The notes: a model not told the origin generated them from the letters alone. A stretch of 64,000 nt of DNA from Nisaea sp. (GCF_017640745.1 NZ_JAEPQA010000023.1:1-64000); one strand, 5' to 3'. Shown: positions 25,549 through 34,125, counted from the first letter of the stretch. Translations and numbers: made by a program.

Positions 25549-27549
25549 ATGGCGGATGTGGTCTCAGTCAACGACCGGTTCGATATCGATCCCGGTCAAC
25601 CCTTGCCCGACTATGATTCGCCGACGGCGAAGGCATATGCGTGCCGTGACGCCACCAGCAAATCCGATTTCTTGGCCCTGGTCTGCGAGCCGAAATACCC
25701 GCTCAGGGTCGAGGCGATCAATGCCCTGAAGGGCTTTCCGAACCACAGCCTGATGCGCGTTCAGGATCATGGCGTCGTCAACTGGACCCTGACCGGCCGG
25801 AGGATGCCGGTCCTTGTCGTGGACCGTCCGCGCGGCGGGCGGGTCTTCAAGTCCGAGGACGACACGATCGAGCCCTTTACGGACGAACAGCTGACCCGTG
25901 GCTTCCTGACGCCACTGGTCGCGACCCTGCGCGAGATGTCCCAGCGCGGCGTGACCCATCGCAACATCCGTCCCGACAATCTGTTCTACAGCGATCCCAA
26001 CCGCCGCTCCGTGATGCTCGGAGAATGCATCAGCTGTCCCGCGGGGCTTTTCCAGCCGGACAAGTACGAGAGTCTCGAAAACGCGATGGCGGACCGCACC
26101 GCGCGGGGTGACGGCAGCGTGCTCGACGATCTCTTCTCGGTCGGAGCCACCGTGCTCAGTCTCGTGACCGGCAGGATGCTGCCGGAGGATCCGGACCCGC
26201 AGCGCGCGATCTTCGACCGTATCAATCTCGGGTCCTATGCCTGCCTCGTCGGGGGCACCCGGCTGCAGATGAACATGGTCGAGCTGCTCCGCGGCCTCCT
26301 GACCGACGAGCCGCGCGAGCGCTGGACGATCCGCGATATCGAACTCTGGCTCGGCGGGCGCCGGCTGACTCCGAAGCAGGTCAAGCTGCCGCAGAAAGCT
26401 GCGCGTCCGCTCATGGTCGGGGGCGGTTCGTACGAGAATGTGCGGGCGGTCGCGCATGCGATCGGGCGGAACTGGAACACGGCGGCCGAACTGGTCAGGG
26501 GACAGGATTTCGACAACTGGCTCAGGCGTTCGCTCGGCAACGAGAATGTCGTCGAGGCGGTCAACAAGGTCACCGGTGGGGCGAATGGTATCCAGAGCGC
26601 TCCGAAGGAAGAGGACGCGCGCCTGATCACCCGGGTCGCGATCGGCCTCGATCCGGCCGCGCCGATGCGGCACAAGGGATTTTCCACCCATATCGATGGC
26701 GTCGGCCCGACGCTGGCACTCAATTTCAACGACGATGCCACCCGGCAGAAGGTGGCGGCCTTCATCGGCAGCCGCTCCGTCGGCCCCTGGATGTCGGTGC
26801 AGACCCGTTCGAAACAGGATCTGCTCGGGCTGTTCTCCAAGTTCGACAAACTGCCGACGCTGCTCAACAGTACCGGCCCCGGTTACGGGATCGAGCGGGT
26901 GCTCTACGAGCTGAACGAAGACATCCACTGCATGAGCTCGATGATCGAGCACCTCTACGTCACCGATCCGGAAGAGGTGATCCCGGCTCTGGAAGCCGTG
27001 GCGCAGCAAAGCCGTCGTCCGCCGATCCCGATGGACCGCCATCTGGCGGCCTTTCTCGGCGCCAGGTCGCCCGATATCGACGATCGCCTGTTGCGGCCGC
27101 TCGGCAATGCCTCGGACAATCGCCCGGCGATCGACGCGCTCAACGTGCTGCGCCTGCTCGCGCGGATCCAGACTCTCTCTCGCAACGGTCCAATGCCGGG
27201 ACTGAGCCATTGGTTCGTCGAGCTGATGAAGCCGGCGGTCAACGCCTTTCACAATCTGAAGGCCCGGGCAGCTGTCGAGAACAGTGTGATGAAGGCTTCG
27301 GATTCGGGGCAGCTCGGGGAAATCCTGAAGATCTTCGACGATCAGCGCGCGCAGCAGCGGGACCAGCAGGGATACCAGCGCGCGCAGCAGGAATTCACCC
27401 AGTGCGCGGTCCAGATCGCGCAGATGAATCTCGATCTGCAGAACAAGGACAGTCTGGCGGCGGAAGTCGGCGAGCAGGCCGCCGCCGTGGTCTCGGGCGT
27501 GGTCGGCAGCGTCGGAACCACCGCTATCGTAATCCTTTATTTGGTATAA
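25549..27549 (+). CDS. Protein-kinase-like protein (degenerate), C-terminal membrane anchor
   Basis: A 666-residue protein. Residues about 20-270 follow a protein-kinase outline: the catalytic-loop motif reads THRNIRPDNLFY (137-147), with Asn139 where kinases have the catalytic Asp. The DFG position reads MLGE (156-159). Subdomain IX is DDLFSVGATVLSLVTG, and PRERWTIRDIE (255-265) resembles the end of the C-lobe. No clear glycine loop is seen. It is therefore likely a pseudokinase or very divergent kinase. The middle part is unassigned; residues about 610-640 are Gln/Arg-rich and may form a coiled coil, and the last 25 residues are a membrane segment. A small membrane protein gene follows on the same strand. 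Confidence 0.78.
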   Translation: MADVVSVNDRFDIDPGQPLPDYDSPTAKAYACRDATSKSDFLALVCEPKYPLRVEAINALKGFPNHSLMRVQDHGVVNWTLTGRRMPVLVVDRPRGGRVFKSEDDTIEPFTDEQLTRGFLTPLVATLREMSQRGVTHRNIRPDNLFYSDPNRRSVMLGECISCPAGLFQPDKYESLENAMADRTARGDGSVLDDLFSVGATVLSLVTGRMLPEDPDPQRAIFDRINLGSYACLVGGTRLQMNMVELLRGLLTDEPRERWTIRDIELWLGGRRLTPKQVKLPQKAARPLMVGGGSYENVRAVAHAIGRNWNTAAELVRGQDFDNWLRRSLGNENVVEAVNKVTGGANGIQSAPKEEDARLITRVAIGLDPAAPMRHKGFSTHIDGVGPTLALNFNDDATRQKVAAFIGSRSVGPWMSVQTRSKQDLLGLFSKFDKLPTLLNSTGPGYGIERVLYELNEDIHCMSSMIEHLYVTDPEEVIPALEAVAQQSRRPPIPMDRHLAAFLGARSPDIDDRLLRPLGNASDNRPAIDALNVLRLLARIQTLSRNGPMPGLSHWFVELMKPAVNAFHNLKARAAVENSVMKASDSGQLGEILKIFDDQRAQQRDQQGYQRAQQEFTQCAVQIAQMNLDLQNKDSLAAEVGEQAAAVVSGVVGSVGTTAIVILYLV

Positions 27550-27612
27550 ACTCGCGGATCGGATGTTTGCGGCGGCGGTTTCCGTCGGCATTGGGATGTA
27601 TCGGGACGGGCG

Positions 27613-28113
27613 ATGGCAGCAAGTTCGGCAAATGCCGCTTCGATGAAGGTGATCGTTTTTACGATCGTCGGCGGGCTGATGCTGTTCACCCTGCCGACCG
27701 TGCTCCTGCTCGGGATCGTCATGATGCCGACCTTCGCCGCCATGGCGATCGACCGGCGGCGGGAGAAATACACCACGCTCTGTGTCGGCTGCATGAATTT
27801 CGTCGGCGTGCTGCCCTTTGTCGCCCAGCTCTGGACGGAAGGGCATTCCTACGAGCGCGCCTTCGCCATCATGGCCGACCCGTTCGCCTGGCTCACCATG
27901 CTGGGGGCGGCTGGCCTTGGCTGGTGCATCTACCTGATCGCGCCGGGGATCGTCTCGATGGGAATCGCGATGCGGATCGAGCAGCGCATCAGCCGACTAC
28001 GCCGGCGCCAGCGCGAACTGGTCGAGGAATGGGGCCCCGGTGTGGCGGGGGCGCTCGATGATCCCGAAAAGAGAGAAGCCAAGGCCGCCGAGGACGCCAA
28101 GCAGGGTGGCTAG
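27613..28113 (+). CDS. Small integral membrane protein, unknown function
   Basis: A 166-residue protein with three or four predicted membrane segments (about 13-40, 58-75, 95-120) and a highly charged C-terminal tail (QRISRLRRRQRELVEEWG, then an acidic/basic end), probably helical and cytoplasmic. No family is recognised. It follows the membrane-anchored kinase-like gene by 63 bases in the same direction, so the two may form a membrane complex; this is positional inference. The convergent rpoH stop is only 26 bases away, with no obvious terminator between. Confidence 0.72.
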   Translation: MAASSANAASMKVIVFTIVGGLMLFTLPTVLLLGIVMMPTFAAMAIDRRREKYTTLCVGCMNFVGVLPFVAQLWTEGHSYERAFAIMADPFAWLTMLGAAGLGWCIYLIAPGIVSMGIAMRIEQRISRLRRRQRELVEEWGPGVAGALDDPEKREAKAAEDAKQGG

Positions 28114-28139
28114 CTGAACGTCCCGGCGGGGTGGTTTGC

Positions 28140-29027
28140 TCAGGCGGTCTCGAGCCGCTGTTCGATGGCGGCGTTCTTCATCGCTTTCTGCAGTTTTTCG
28201 AAGGCGCGAACCTCGATCTGACGCACCCGTTCGCGGCTGATGCCGTATTCCTGGCTCAGATCCTCGAGGGTGGTCGGATTGTCGAGCAGGCGGCGCTCGG
28301 TCAGGATGTGGCGTTCGCGTTCGTTGAGCGCCTCCATGCCGACTGCGAGCAGCTTGCGGCGTTGCTGCAGTTCCTCGCTCTCGGCCAGAACGTCTTCCTG
28401 GCTTTCGTTCTCGTCGACCAGCCAGTCCTGCCATTCGCCTTCGCCCTCGACGCGGAGCGGGGCATTCAGGGAATGGTCCGGGGCGGAAAGCCGCCGGTTC
28501 ATGTTGATGACGTCCTGTTCCGGCACTTCCAGCTTCGTCGCGATTGCCGTCACCCGTTCCGGAGAGAGGTCGCCTTCCTCGATCGCCTGCATCTGGCCCT
28601 TGAGCTTGCGCAGGTTGAAGAACAGCTTCTTCTGCGCCGCCGTGGTGCCGATTTTCACCAGCGACCAGGAGTGCAGGATGTATTCCTGAATCGCGGCGCG
28701 GATCCACCACATCGCATAGGTGGCGAGGCGGAAACCGCGCTCCGGATCGAAGCGCTTCACCGCCTGCATCATGCCGACATTGCCTTCGGAAATCAGTTCG
28801 GCGACGGGGAGACCGTAGCCGCGATAGCCCATGGCGATTTTCGCGACGAGGCGCAGATGGCTGGTGACCAGCTTGTGGGCGGCCTCGGAATCGTCATGCT
28901 CCCGCCAGCGCTTGGCGAGCATGTATTCCTCTTCCGGCTTCAGCATCGGAAACTTGCGGATTTCCTGCAGATAGCGGGTGAGGTTGCCTTCAGCAGTAAG
29001 CGTCGGAAGTTGTGTCGCCTGTGCCAT
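28140..29027 (-). CDS. rpoH: RNA polymerase sigma-32 factor (heat shock)
   Basis: A 295-residue sigma factor. Region 1.2/2 has PMLKPEEEYMLAKRWREHDD and ELISEGNVGMMQAVKRFDPE, region 2.4 has FRLATYAMWWIRAAIQEYIL, the RpoH box is AAQKKLFFNLRKLK, and region 4.2 has LSQEYGISRERVRQIEVRAF. It directs RNA polymerase to heat-shock promoters. The frame is open to 29123, but the ATG at 29027 is preceded by AAGGGGA and gives the normal length. It lies downstream of rluD on the same strand, separated by 166 bases that probably hold its promoter. Alphaproteobacteria often have further rpoH copies; none is here. Confidence 0.95.
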   Translation of the reverse strand: MAQATQLPTLTAEGNLTRYLQEIRKFPMLKPEEEYMLAKRWREHDDSEAAHKLVTSHLRLVAKIAMGYRGYGLPVAELISEGNVGMMQAVKRFDPERGFRLATYAMWWIRAAIQEYILHSWSLVKIGTTAAQKKLFFNLRKLKGQMQAIEEGDLSPERVTAIATKLEVPEQDVINMNRRLSAPDHSLNAPLRVEGEGEWQDWLVDENESQEDVLAESEELQQRRKLLAVGMEALNERERHILTERRLLDNPTTLEDLSQEYGISRERVRQIEVRAFEKLQKAMKNAAIEQRLETA

Positions 29028-29193
29028 GTGATCCCCTTCGTCACGTGTCCGGCGGCTTCGTCCTTCGTCCGCCGGTTTCGGGGAAACGCGCCCAAGCGCC
29101 CTTTGTTCCCCCGTCCGGTACACTATGTAGTGTTCTTCTGTGGCGATTTTAAGGCCTTGTTAAGGGTCAATTGGTCGCCACAGGAAAACAATC

Positions 29194-30186
29194 TTATTCG
29201 CCAGACTGCCGGAGACCCGCGAGCAGCGCCTCCATATCGTCCGGCAGGGCGCTTTCGAAGCGCAACTGTTCCTTCGTGACCGGATGTTCGAAACCGATGA
29301 CCGCCGCGTGCAGGGCCTGCCGGCGGAAAGCTTTCACTGCCTCCGGGTCGCCTGCCTTGTGGCCGCGTCCGTAGAGCGGGTCGCCGATCAGCGGATGGCC
29401 GATATGGGACATGTGGACGCGAATCTGGTGCGTCCGTCCGGTTTCCAGCCTGCACTCGACCAGAGCTGCACGGGTACCGAAGCGTTCGATGATCTTGTAG
29501 TGCGTCACCGCCGGCTTGCCGTTCGACGTTACCGCCATCTTCTTGCGGTTGCGCTGGCTGCGCCCGATGGCGCCCTCGATCCGGTCCTTCGATTTCGACG
29601 GCACGCCTCGGGTGACCGCGCGGTAGAGCCGCTCGATCGTGTGCGCGGCGAACTGTACGACCAGGCCGTGATGCGCCTCGTCGCTCTTGGCGACGACCAT
29701 CAGGCCGCTGGTGTCCTTGTCGATACGGTGCACGATCCCAGGCCGCTTGACCCCGCCGATGCCGGAGAGCGAGCCGCCGCAATGGGCCAGCAGAGCGTTG
29801 ACCAGCGTGCCCTCGCTGCTGCCGGGCGCCGGATGCACAACCATGCCCGCCGGTTTGTCGACGACGATCAGGTCCTTGTCCTCGTAGACCACGGTGAGCG
29901 CAATGGCCTCCGGTTCCGGGTCCGCAGGCTCTGGCGGCGGCACATGAATGCGGTAGGTCCGCCCGGGTTTGACCGCTTCCGAGGGGTCGGTTATCGTCGC
30001 CCCTCCGGCGCTGACGCGGCCGTCCAGGATGAGATTTTTCAACCGACTCCGGGACAGTTTCGGCACATCGGGCATCTCCACGAGACGCCCGGCGAGCCAG
30101 CGGTCGATGCGGTCGGTCGTCTCGTCGCTCTGCCCGGCCTCGCCGGAGGCGATCTCTATCTGAAGTGTCTCTGAAGCAGGATCCAT
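29194..30186 (-). CDS. rluD: 23S rRNA pseudouridine synthase, RluD type
   Basis: A 330-residue enzyme with an N-terminal S4 domain (about 20-80: RIDRWLAGRL, SRSRLKNLILDGRV) and the RluA/RluD catalytic domain. The catalytic Asp is D156 in GIVHRIDKDTSGLMVV, followed by RLYRAVTRGVP, LETGRTHQIRVHM and GHPLIGDPLYG. It converts uridines of large-subunit rRNA to pseudouridine. Its ATG (30186-30184) overlaps by two bases the ATG of the divergent gene at 30185, so its promoter must lie inside that gene. No strong ribosome binding site is seen. The rluD-rpoH order is common in alphaproteobacteria. Confidence 0.93.
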   Translation of the reverse strand: MDPASETLQIEIASGEAGQSDETTDRIDRWLAGRLVEMPDVPKLSRSRLKNLILDGRVSAGGATITDPSEAVKPGRTYRIHVPPPEPADPEPEAIALTVVYEDKDLIVVDKPAGMVVHPAPGSSEGTLVNALLAHCGGSLSGIGGVKRPGIVHRIDKDTSGLMVVAKSDEAHHGLVVQFAAHTIERLYRAVTRGVPSKSKDRIEGAIGRSQRNRKKMAVTSNGKPAVTHYKIIERFGTRAALVECRLETGRTHQIRVHMSHIGHPLIGDPLYGRGHKAGDPEAVKAFRRQALHAAVIGFEHPVTKEQLRFESALPDDMEALLAGLRQSGE

Positions 30187-30595
30187 GGCCGCGAAGCTAC
30201 CCGATAGCGATCAGAATCAGAAGCCGGCAGAACCCTCCTGGCTGCTGCCCGCCAAAATTGCCGTTGTCGTGATGGGAATCATGATCTTCGCTGGCCTCGG
30301 CGTGATCGCCTATACCATCGCCACGCGCCTCGCCGGAAGCGGCGGAACGGAGACGGCCGACGTACCCGCCGCGGTCTCCCCGTCGCCTGCCTCCAGCCGT
30401 CAGGCGGTCGCCGCCCCCTTCGGTACGGTGCAGATAGAGATCCCGCAGGGCAGCCGGCTCGGCGCGGCGGAGTTCGACAGCGGCCGGATGATTCTGCAGA
30501 TGAACATGCCCAACCGGAAAATCCGTCTTCTGGTATTCGATCTGGCCACCGGGAAACAACTCGGTACGTTCGAGCTGGCCCCGCCTGCGAACTGA
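30185..30595 (+). CDS. Membrane-anchored small protein (DUF6476-like)
   Basis: A 136-residue protein with a single membrane segment (about 23-48: KIAVVVMGIMIFAGLGVIAY), a Pro/Ala/Ser linker and a C-terminal domain of about 55 residues probably exposed to the periplasm (VQIEIPQGSRLG, GRMILQM, IRLLVFDLATGKQLG). That domain is clearly homologous to the small protein encoded next. The function is unknown; the arrangement next to rluD recalls DUF6476 proteins of alphaproteobacteria. The start overlaps that of rluD on the other strand. A weak CAGGA site precedes the ATG. Confidence 0.75.
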   Translation: MAAKLPDSDQNQKPAEPSWLLPAKIAVVVMGIMIFAGLGVIAYTIATRLAGSGGTETADVPAAVSPSPASSRQAVAAPFGTVQIEIPQGSRLGAAEFDSGRMILQMNMPNRKIRLLVFDLATGKQLGTFELAPPAN

Positions 30596-30614
30596 TCAAA
30601 TTGAGGAACGCCCC

Positions 30615-30809
30615 ATGAGCAAATGGAACTCGGAGACGCTGCGCGTTGTGATTCCCGACGGCGCGACGCTCGGCCCCGCGCAGTATCACGACGGCAAGAT
30701 GATCCTGCAGGTGACCGGTCCCGAAGACCTGATCCGCCTGATCGTGGTCGATCTTGCGACGGGCGATCCTCTCGGCAGCGTCGCCCTCATTCCGGAAAGC
30801 AAGGCATGA
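30615..30809 (+). CDS. 64-residue soluble paralogue of the preceding protein's C-terminal domain
   Basis: This small protein (LRVVIPDGATLG, GKMILQV, IRLIVVDLATGDPLG) aligns without gaps to the last 55 residues of the preceding protein, with 26 identities by hand count, but has no membrane segment. A TGAGGAACG site lies before the ATG. Its stop overlaps the start of the threonine aldolase gene (ATGA), so it is cotranslated with that gene. The function is unknown. It appears to be a tandem duplication in which one copy lost its anchor. Confidence 0.78.
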   Translation: MSKWNSETLRVVIPDGATLGPAQYHDGKMILQVTGPEDLIRLIVVDLATGDPLGSVALIPESKA

Positions 30810-31888
30810 GTACGAATTCCAACGCCTGGAAGGTCAATTTCGCCAGCGACAATGTCGGCGGTGCGGCGCCCGAGATCCTTGCGGCGCTTGGCGAGGCCGC
30901 GTCCGGCTTTGCCATGCCCTACGGCAATGACGACCTGACGGAGAAGTTCCGCCGGATGGCGGCGGAGACCTTCGAAACCGAGCTCGCGGCCTATCCGGTC
31001 GCGACCGGCACGGCGGCCAATTCCATTGCCCTCTCCACGCTCTCGCCGCCCTACGGCGTGATCTATTGCCACGAGGGCGCGCATATCGAGGAGGACGAGT
31101 GCGCGGCGCCGGAATTCTATATCGGCGGCGGCAAGCTGACCGTGCTCGGCGGGGCCGACGGCAAGTTTACCGCCGAGGCGCTCGCAACGAAGCTCGGCGA
31201 TCCGAGCGCGGCCTCAGGCGTGCACCACGCCCAACCGGCGGCGGTCAGCATCACCCAGCTCACGGAGAAGGGCACGGCCTACTCGCTCGACGAGATCAGG
31301 GCCATCGCGGACGTCGCCCACGCCCACGGGCTGAAGCTGCACATGGACGGCGCCCGCTTCGCCAACGCGGTGAACGCGCTCGGTTGCTCGCCGGCGGAAG
31401 CGACCTGGAAATCCGGGGTCGATGTGCTTTCCTTCGGCGCGACCAAGAACGGCGCCTTCGCGGCCGAGGCGGTGATCTTCTTCGATCCCGCGCTGGCGGG
31501 GGATGTCGAGTTCCGGCGCAAGCGCGGCGGGCATCTCTTCTCCAAGATGCGGTTCCTCTCGGCCCAGCTCTGCGCCTATCTCGAGAACGGCAACTGGCTG
31601 CGCTACGCGGCGAACGCCAACCGCGCGGCGAAGGTTCTGGCCGACGGCCTTTCCGGACTGCCGGGCGTCGAACTGCTGCATCCCGTGGACGGCAACGAGA
31701 TTTTCGCCCGCATTTCCGCCTCCGTGCATCAGGCGCTGCGTGCTGCAGGCTGCCAGTACTACGCCTTCGGCGAGGCGCCGGACGGCTCGGTCGGCATCCG
31801 CCTCGTCACCGCCTTCAATACGGGTGATGCGGAGACCGGACATTTCCTCGACGCGGCCAGGGCCGGCGCGAAGGGAGCGGCGGCATGA
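30806..31888 (+). CDS. Low-specificity threonine aldolase family (PLP) enzyme
   Basis: A 360-residue fold-type I PLP enzyme. Visible are SDNVGGAAPEIL at the N-terminus, CHEGAHIEEDEC around residues 88-99 where the ring-stacking His lies, HMDGARFANAV (Asp181 to the pyridine nitrogen) and the Schiff-base lysine K214 in SFGATKNGA. It cleaves L-threonine or another beta-hydroxy amino acid to glycine and an aldehyde. Upstream sequence in the same frame is open, but the ATG at 30806 gives the family N-terminus and overlaps the previous stop. It overlaps the CoA-transferase gene by four bases. The true physiological substrate may be another beta-hydroxy amino acid. Confidence 0.9.
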   Translation: MSTNSNAWKVNFASDNVGGAAPEILAALGEAASGFAMPYGNDDLTEKFRRMAAETFETELAAYPVATGTAANSIALSTLSPPYGVIYCHEGAHIEEDECAAPEFYIGGGKLTVLGGADGKFTAEALATKLGDPSAASGVHHAQPAAVSITQLTEKGTAYSLDEIRAIADVAHAHGLKLHMDGARFANAVNALGCSPAEATWKSGVDVLSFGATKNGAFAAEAVIFFDPALAGDVEFRRKRGGHLFSKMRFLSAQLCAYLENGNWLRYAANANRAAKVLADGLSGLPGVELLHPVDGNEIFARISASVHQALRAAGCQYYAFGEAPDGSVGIRLVTAFNTGDAETGHFLDAARAGAKGAAA

Positions 31889-33126
31889 GCAAGGCCCAGG
31901 CAAGGCCGGGCCGCTACCCGGCGAACGACTACCAGACAGGCGCGAAGCTGCCGCTCGACGGCGTCCGGGTGCTCGACCTTTCCCGCCTCGTCGCGGGCAA
32001 TATGGTCACCCACGTGCTTGCCGATTACGGCGCCGAAGTGATCAAGCTGGAGCGTCCGGGCTTCGGCGACGATCTGCGCAACTGGCGCACCGAGGGCGTC
32101 GCTACCCACTGGAAGGTGTTCTGCCGCAACAAGAAGAGCGTCACCCTCGATCTCCGCAAGGAGGAAGGCAAGGCGCTGTTCCTGCAGCTGGTGGAGACCG
32201 CCGACGCGGTGGTCGAGAATTTCAAGCCGGGCACGCTGGAGGAATGGGGGCTCGGGCCGGATGTCCTGCAGGCCCGCAATCCGAAACTGACGCTGGTCCG
32301 CGTCTCCGGCTGGGGCCAGACCGGGCCCTGGAAGCACAAGCCAGGCTTCGGTTCGTTGGTCGAGGCGATGAGCGGCTTCGCGGCCCTCAACGGGTTCGGC
32401 GACCGGCCGCCGGTGCTGCCGCCGCTGGCCCTCGCCGACATGATCGCCGGGCTCTACGGCGCCTTCGCCGTGATGGTCGCGCTGCGAAATGTCGAGGTCT
32501 CGGGCGGGAAGGGGCAGAGCATCGATCTCTCTCTCTTCGAGCCGATCCACGCCATTCTCGGCCCGGAGGCGGCGAACTATGCCCTCTCCGGCAAGGTGCC
32601 GCCGCGCACCGGCAGCCGTTCCAACCTTACCTCGCCGCGCAATACCTACCGCTGCAAGGATGGCAAATACGTCGCGCTCTCGGGCTCGATACAGGCGATG
32701 GCCGAGCGGCTCTTCCGGACCATAGGCCGGCCTGACCTGATCGACGATCCGCGCTTCAAGACGAACTCGGACCGGGTGAAGAACAACGACATCCTCGATC
32801 CGATCGTCGCCGAGTATATGGCCGAACGGACCCAGGCGGAGTGTCTGGAGATCTTCGAGAAGGCCGGCGTCACGGTCGGTCCGGTCGCCGACGTCGCGCA
32901 GCTCGCGGACGACGACTACATGGAGGGCCGCGGCGTGGTCGAGGCCTTCCCGGACCCGGATATCGGCACCCTGCCGATGCATGCGGTGATCCCGCGGCTT
33001 TCCGACACGCCGGGCGCGGTGCGCAGCCCGGCGCCGGAACTGGGTGAGCACAATGCGGAAATCTGGGGCGGGCTCGGCATCGACGCGGCCGAGCAGGCAC
33101 GTCTCGTGAAAGAGGGAGTGATCTGA
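31885..33126 (+). CDS. CaiB/BaiF family III CoA-transferase
   Basis: A 413-residue family III CoA-transferase with LDGVRVLDLSRLVAGNM and YGAEVIKLERPGFGDDLR at the N-terminus, VRVSGWGQTGPW, then LALADMIAGLYGAFAVMVAL with the conserved Asp that carries the acyl group, and IDLSLFEPI. It moves CoA between carboxylic acids through an enzyme-bound anhydride. The directly following CitE-type lyase suggests it activates a hydroxy or branched diacid (such as citramalate or malate) for C-C cleavage. It overlaps both neighbours (ATGA and TGATG), so the three genes are one translational unit. Confidence 0.9.
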   Translation: MSKAQARPGRYPANDYQTGAKLPLDGVRVLDLSRLVAGNMVTHVLADYGAEVIKLERPGFGDDLRNWRTEGVATHWKVFCRNKKSVTLDLRKEEGKALFLQLVETADAVVENFKPGTLEEWGLGPDVLQARNPKLTLVRVSGWGQTGPWKHKPGFGSLVEAMSGFAALNGFGDRPPVLPPLALADMIAGLYGAFAVMVALRNVEVSGGKGQSIDLSLFEPIHAILGPEAANYALSGKVPPRTGSRSNLTSPRNTYRCKDGKYVALSGSIQAMAERLFRTIGRPDLIDDPRFKTNSDRVKNNDILDPIVAEYMAERTQAECLEIFEKAGVTVGPVADVAQLADDDYMEGRGVVEAFPDPDIGTLPMHAVIPRLSDTPGAVRSPAPELGEHNAEIWGGLGIDAAEQARLVKEGVI

Positions 33127-34010
33127 TGGCCGGTAACCTCCCACTCTGGCGTTCGCTGCTCTATGTACCGGTGACCAATGAGCGATTCGTCGAGAAGGCG
33201 GCCGCGCGCGGCGCCGACGCGATCAAGCTCGATCTCGAGGACAGCATCCCACCGGCCGAGAAACCGGCTGCCCGGAAGGCGCTGCGCGACGCGGCGCAGG
33301 TAATCTCCAATGCCGGCACCGAAGTGCTGGTGCGGATCAACCGCCCCTGGCGCCTCGCCGTGCAGGATCTGGAGGCCGCTGTCTGGCCGGAGGTCTCCGG
33401 TCTCTGCCTGCCGAAACTGGAAAGCGCCGATCATTTGGCCTTCCTCGACGAGACCGTGGAAGAGCTGGAGCGCGAGCGAGGCCTTGAGCCCGGCTCCATT
33501 TGCTTCATGGGTCTGATCGAGACCCCGCGCGGCCTCAACAACGTGCGGGAGATCGCCAAGGCGAGCCCGCGTCTGAAGGGCCTTTCGCTCGGCCAGGAGG
33601 ATTATTCCGCCGCCCTCGGCATGCCGAGCCTCGGGCCGGGAGACCTCACCGAGGACATGCGCCTTGTCCAGCGCGCCGCCCGCGAGGCCGGCATCCTGCC
33701 GCTCGGTTTCGCCGGCTCGATCGCCGAGATCACCGACATGGAGGCGTTCCGCGCCAGCGCCGAACGCGCCCGCGCCCTCGGCATGGAGGGCGCCTCCTGC
33801 GTCCATCCGGCCCAGGTTCCGATCCTGAACGCGGTCTTCTCCCCGACGGAGGAAGAAGTCGAGACGGCGGAGGCGATGGTCGCGGCCTACGACGCGGCGA
33901 TGGCCGACGGTCTCGGCGCGGTCAGCTTCCGCGGCAAGATGATCGACGTGCCCGTCGTGGAGCGGGCGCGAAGGGCTCTGGTGCTGCGGGATCGGATCGC
34001 GGGGCGGTAA
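33126..34010 (+). CDS. CitE/HpcH family CoA-ester lyase
   Basis: A 294-residue TIM-barrel protein of the citrate lyase beta-subunit-like family: RSLLYVPVTNERFVEKAA, DAIKLDLEDSIPPAEK, a metal-binding Glu in GLIETPRGLNN and Asp in LSLGQEDYSAALG, and CVHPAQVPILNAVFSP near the C-terminus. No alpha or gamma citrate-lyase subunits are nearby, so it is a stand-alone CoA-ester lyase (malyl-CoA, citramalyl-CoA or similar) releasing acetyl-CoA plus a 2-oxo acid. It is translated right after the CoA-transferase. The repeat/GIY-YIG unit begins nine bases after its stop. Confidence 0.9.
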   Translation: MAGNLPLWRSLLYVPVTNERFVEKAAARGADAIKLDLEDSIPPAEKPAARKALRDAAQVISNAGTEVLVRINRPWRLAVQDLEAAVWPEVSGLCLPKLESADHLAFLDETVEELERERGLEPGSICFMGLIETPRGLNNVREIAKASPRLKGLSLGQEDYSAALGMPSLGPGDLTEDMRLVQRAAREAGILPLGFAGSIAEITDMEAFRASAERARALGMEGASCVHPAQVPILNAVFSPTEEEVETAEAMVAAYDAAMADGLGAVSFRGKMIDVPVVERARRALVLRDRIAGR

Positions 34011-34018
34011 CAAGAGTC

Positions 34019-34105
34019 CGTCATCCCGGACTTGATCCGGGACCTTTCGATAAGAGATCTCGCCATTTTCTGCGGAAGGTCCCGGCTCTTCGGCCGGGAT
34101 GACGA
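34019..34105 (+). repeat. 87-bp palindromic element, left copy
   Basis: The unit contains two hairpins: CCCGGA-CTTGA-TCCGGG near the left end and CCCGGC-TCTTCG-GCCGGG near the right end, with ends CGTCATC and GATGACG that also pair. Its reverse complement recurs at 34463-34549. The outer 32 bases (34019-34050) are an exact inverted match to 34518-34549. It lies directly downstream of the CitE-type gene. Confidence 0.85.
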
Positions 34106-34125
34106 TGGTGGGGAGGCCTGGCTCG

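Noticed and set aside
29101-29193. Promoter of rpoH with TTGACC on the minus strand
   Set aside because: No acceptable -10 hexamer at 15-19 bases; the region is AT-rich but the element cannot be assigned.
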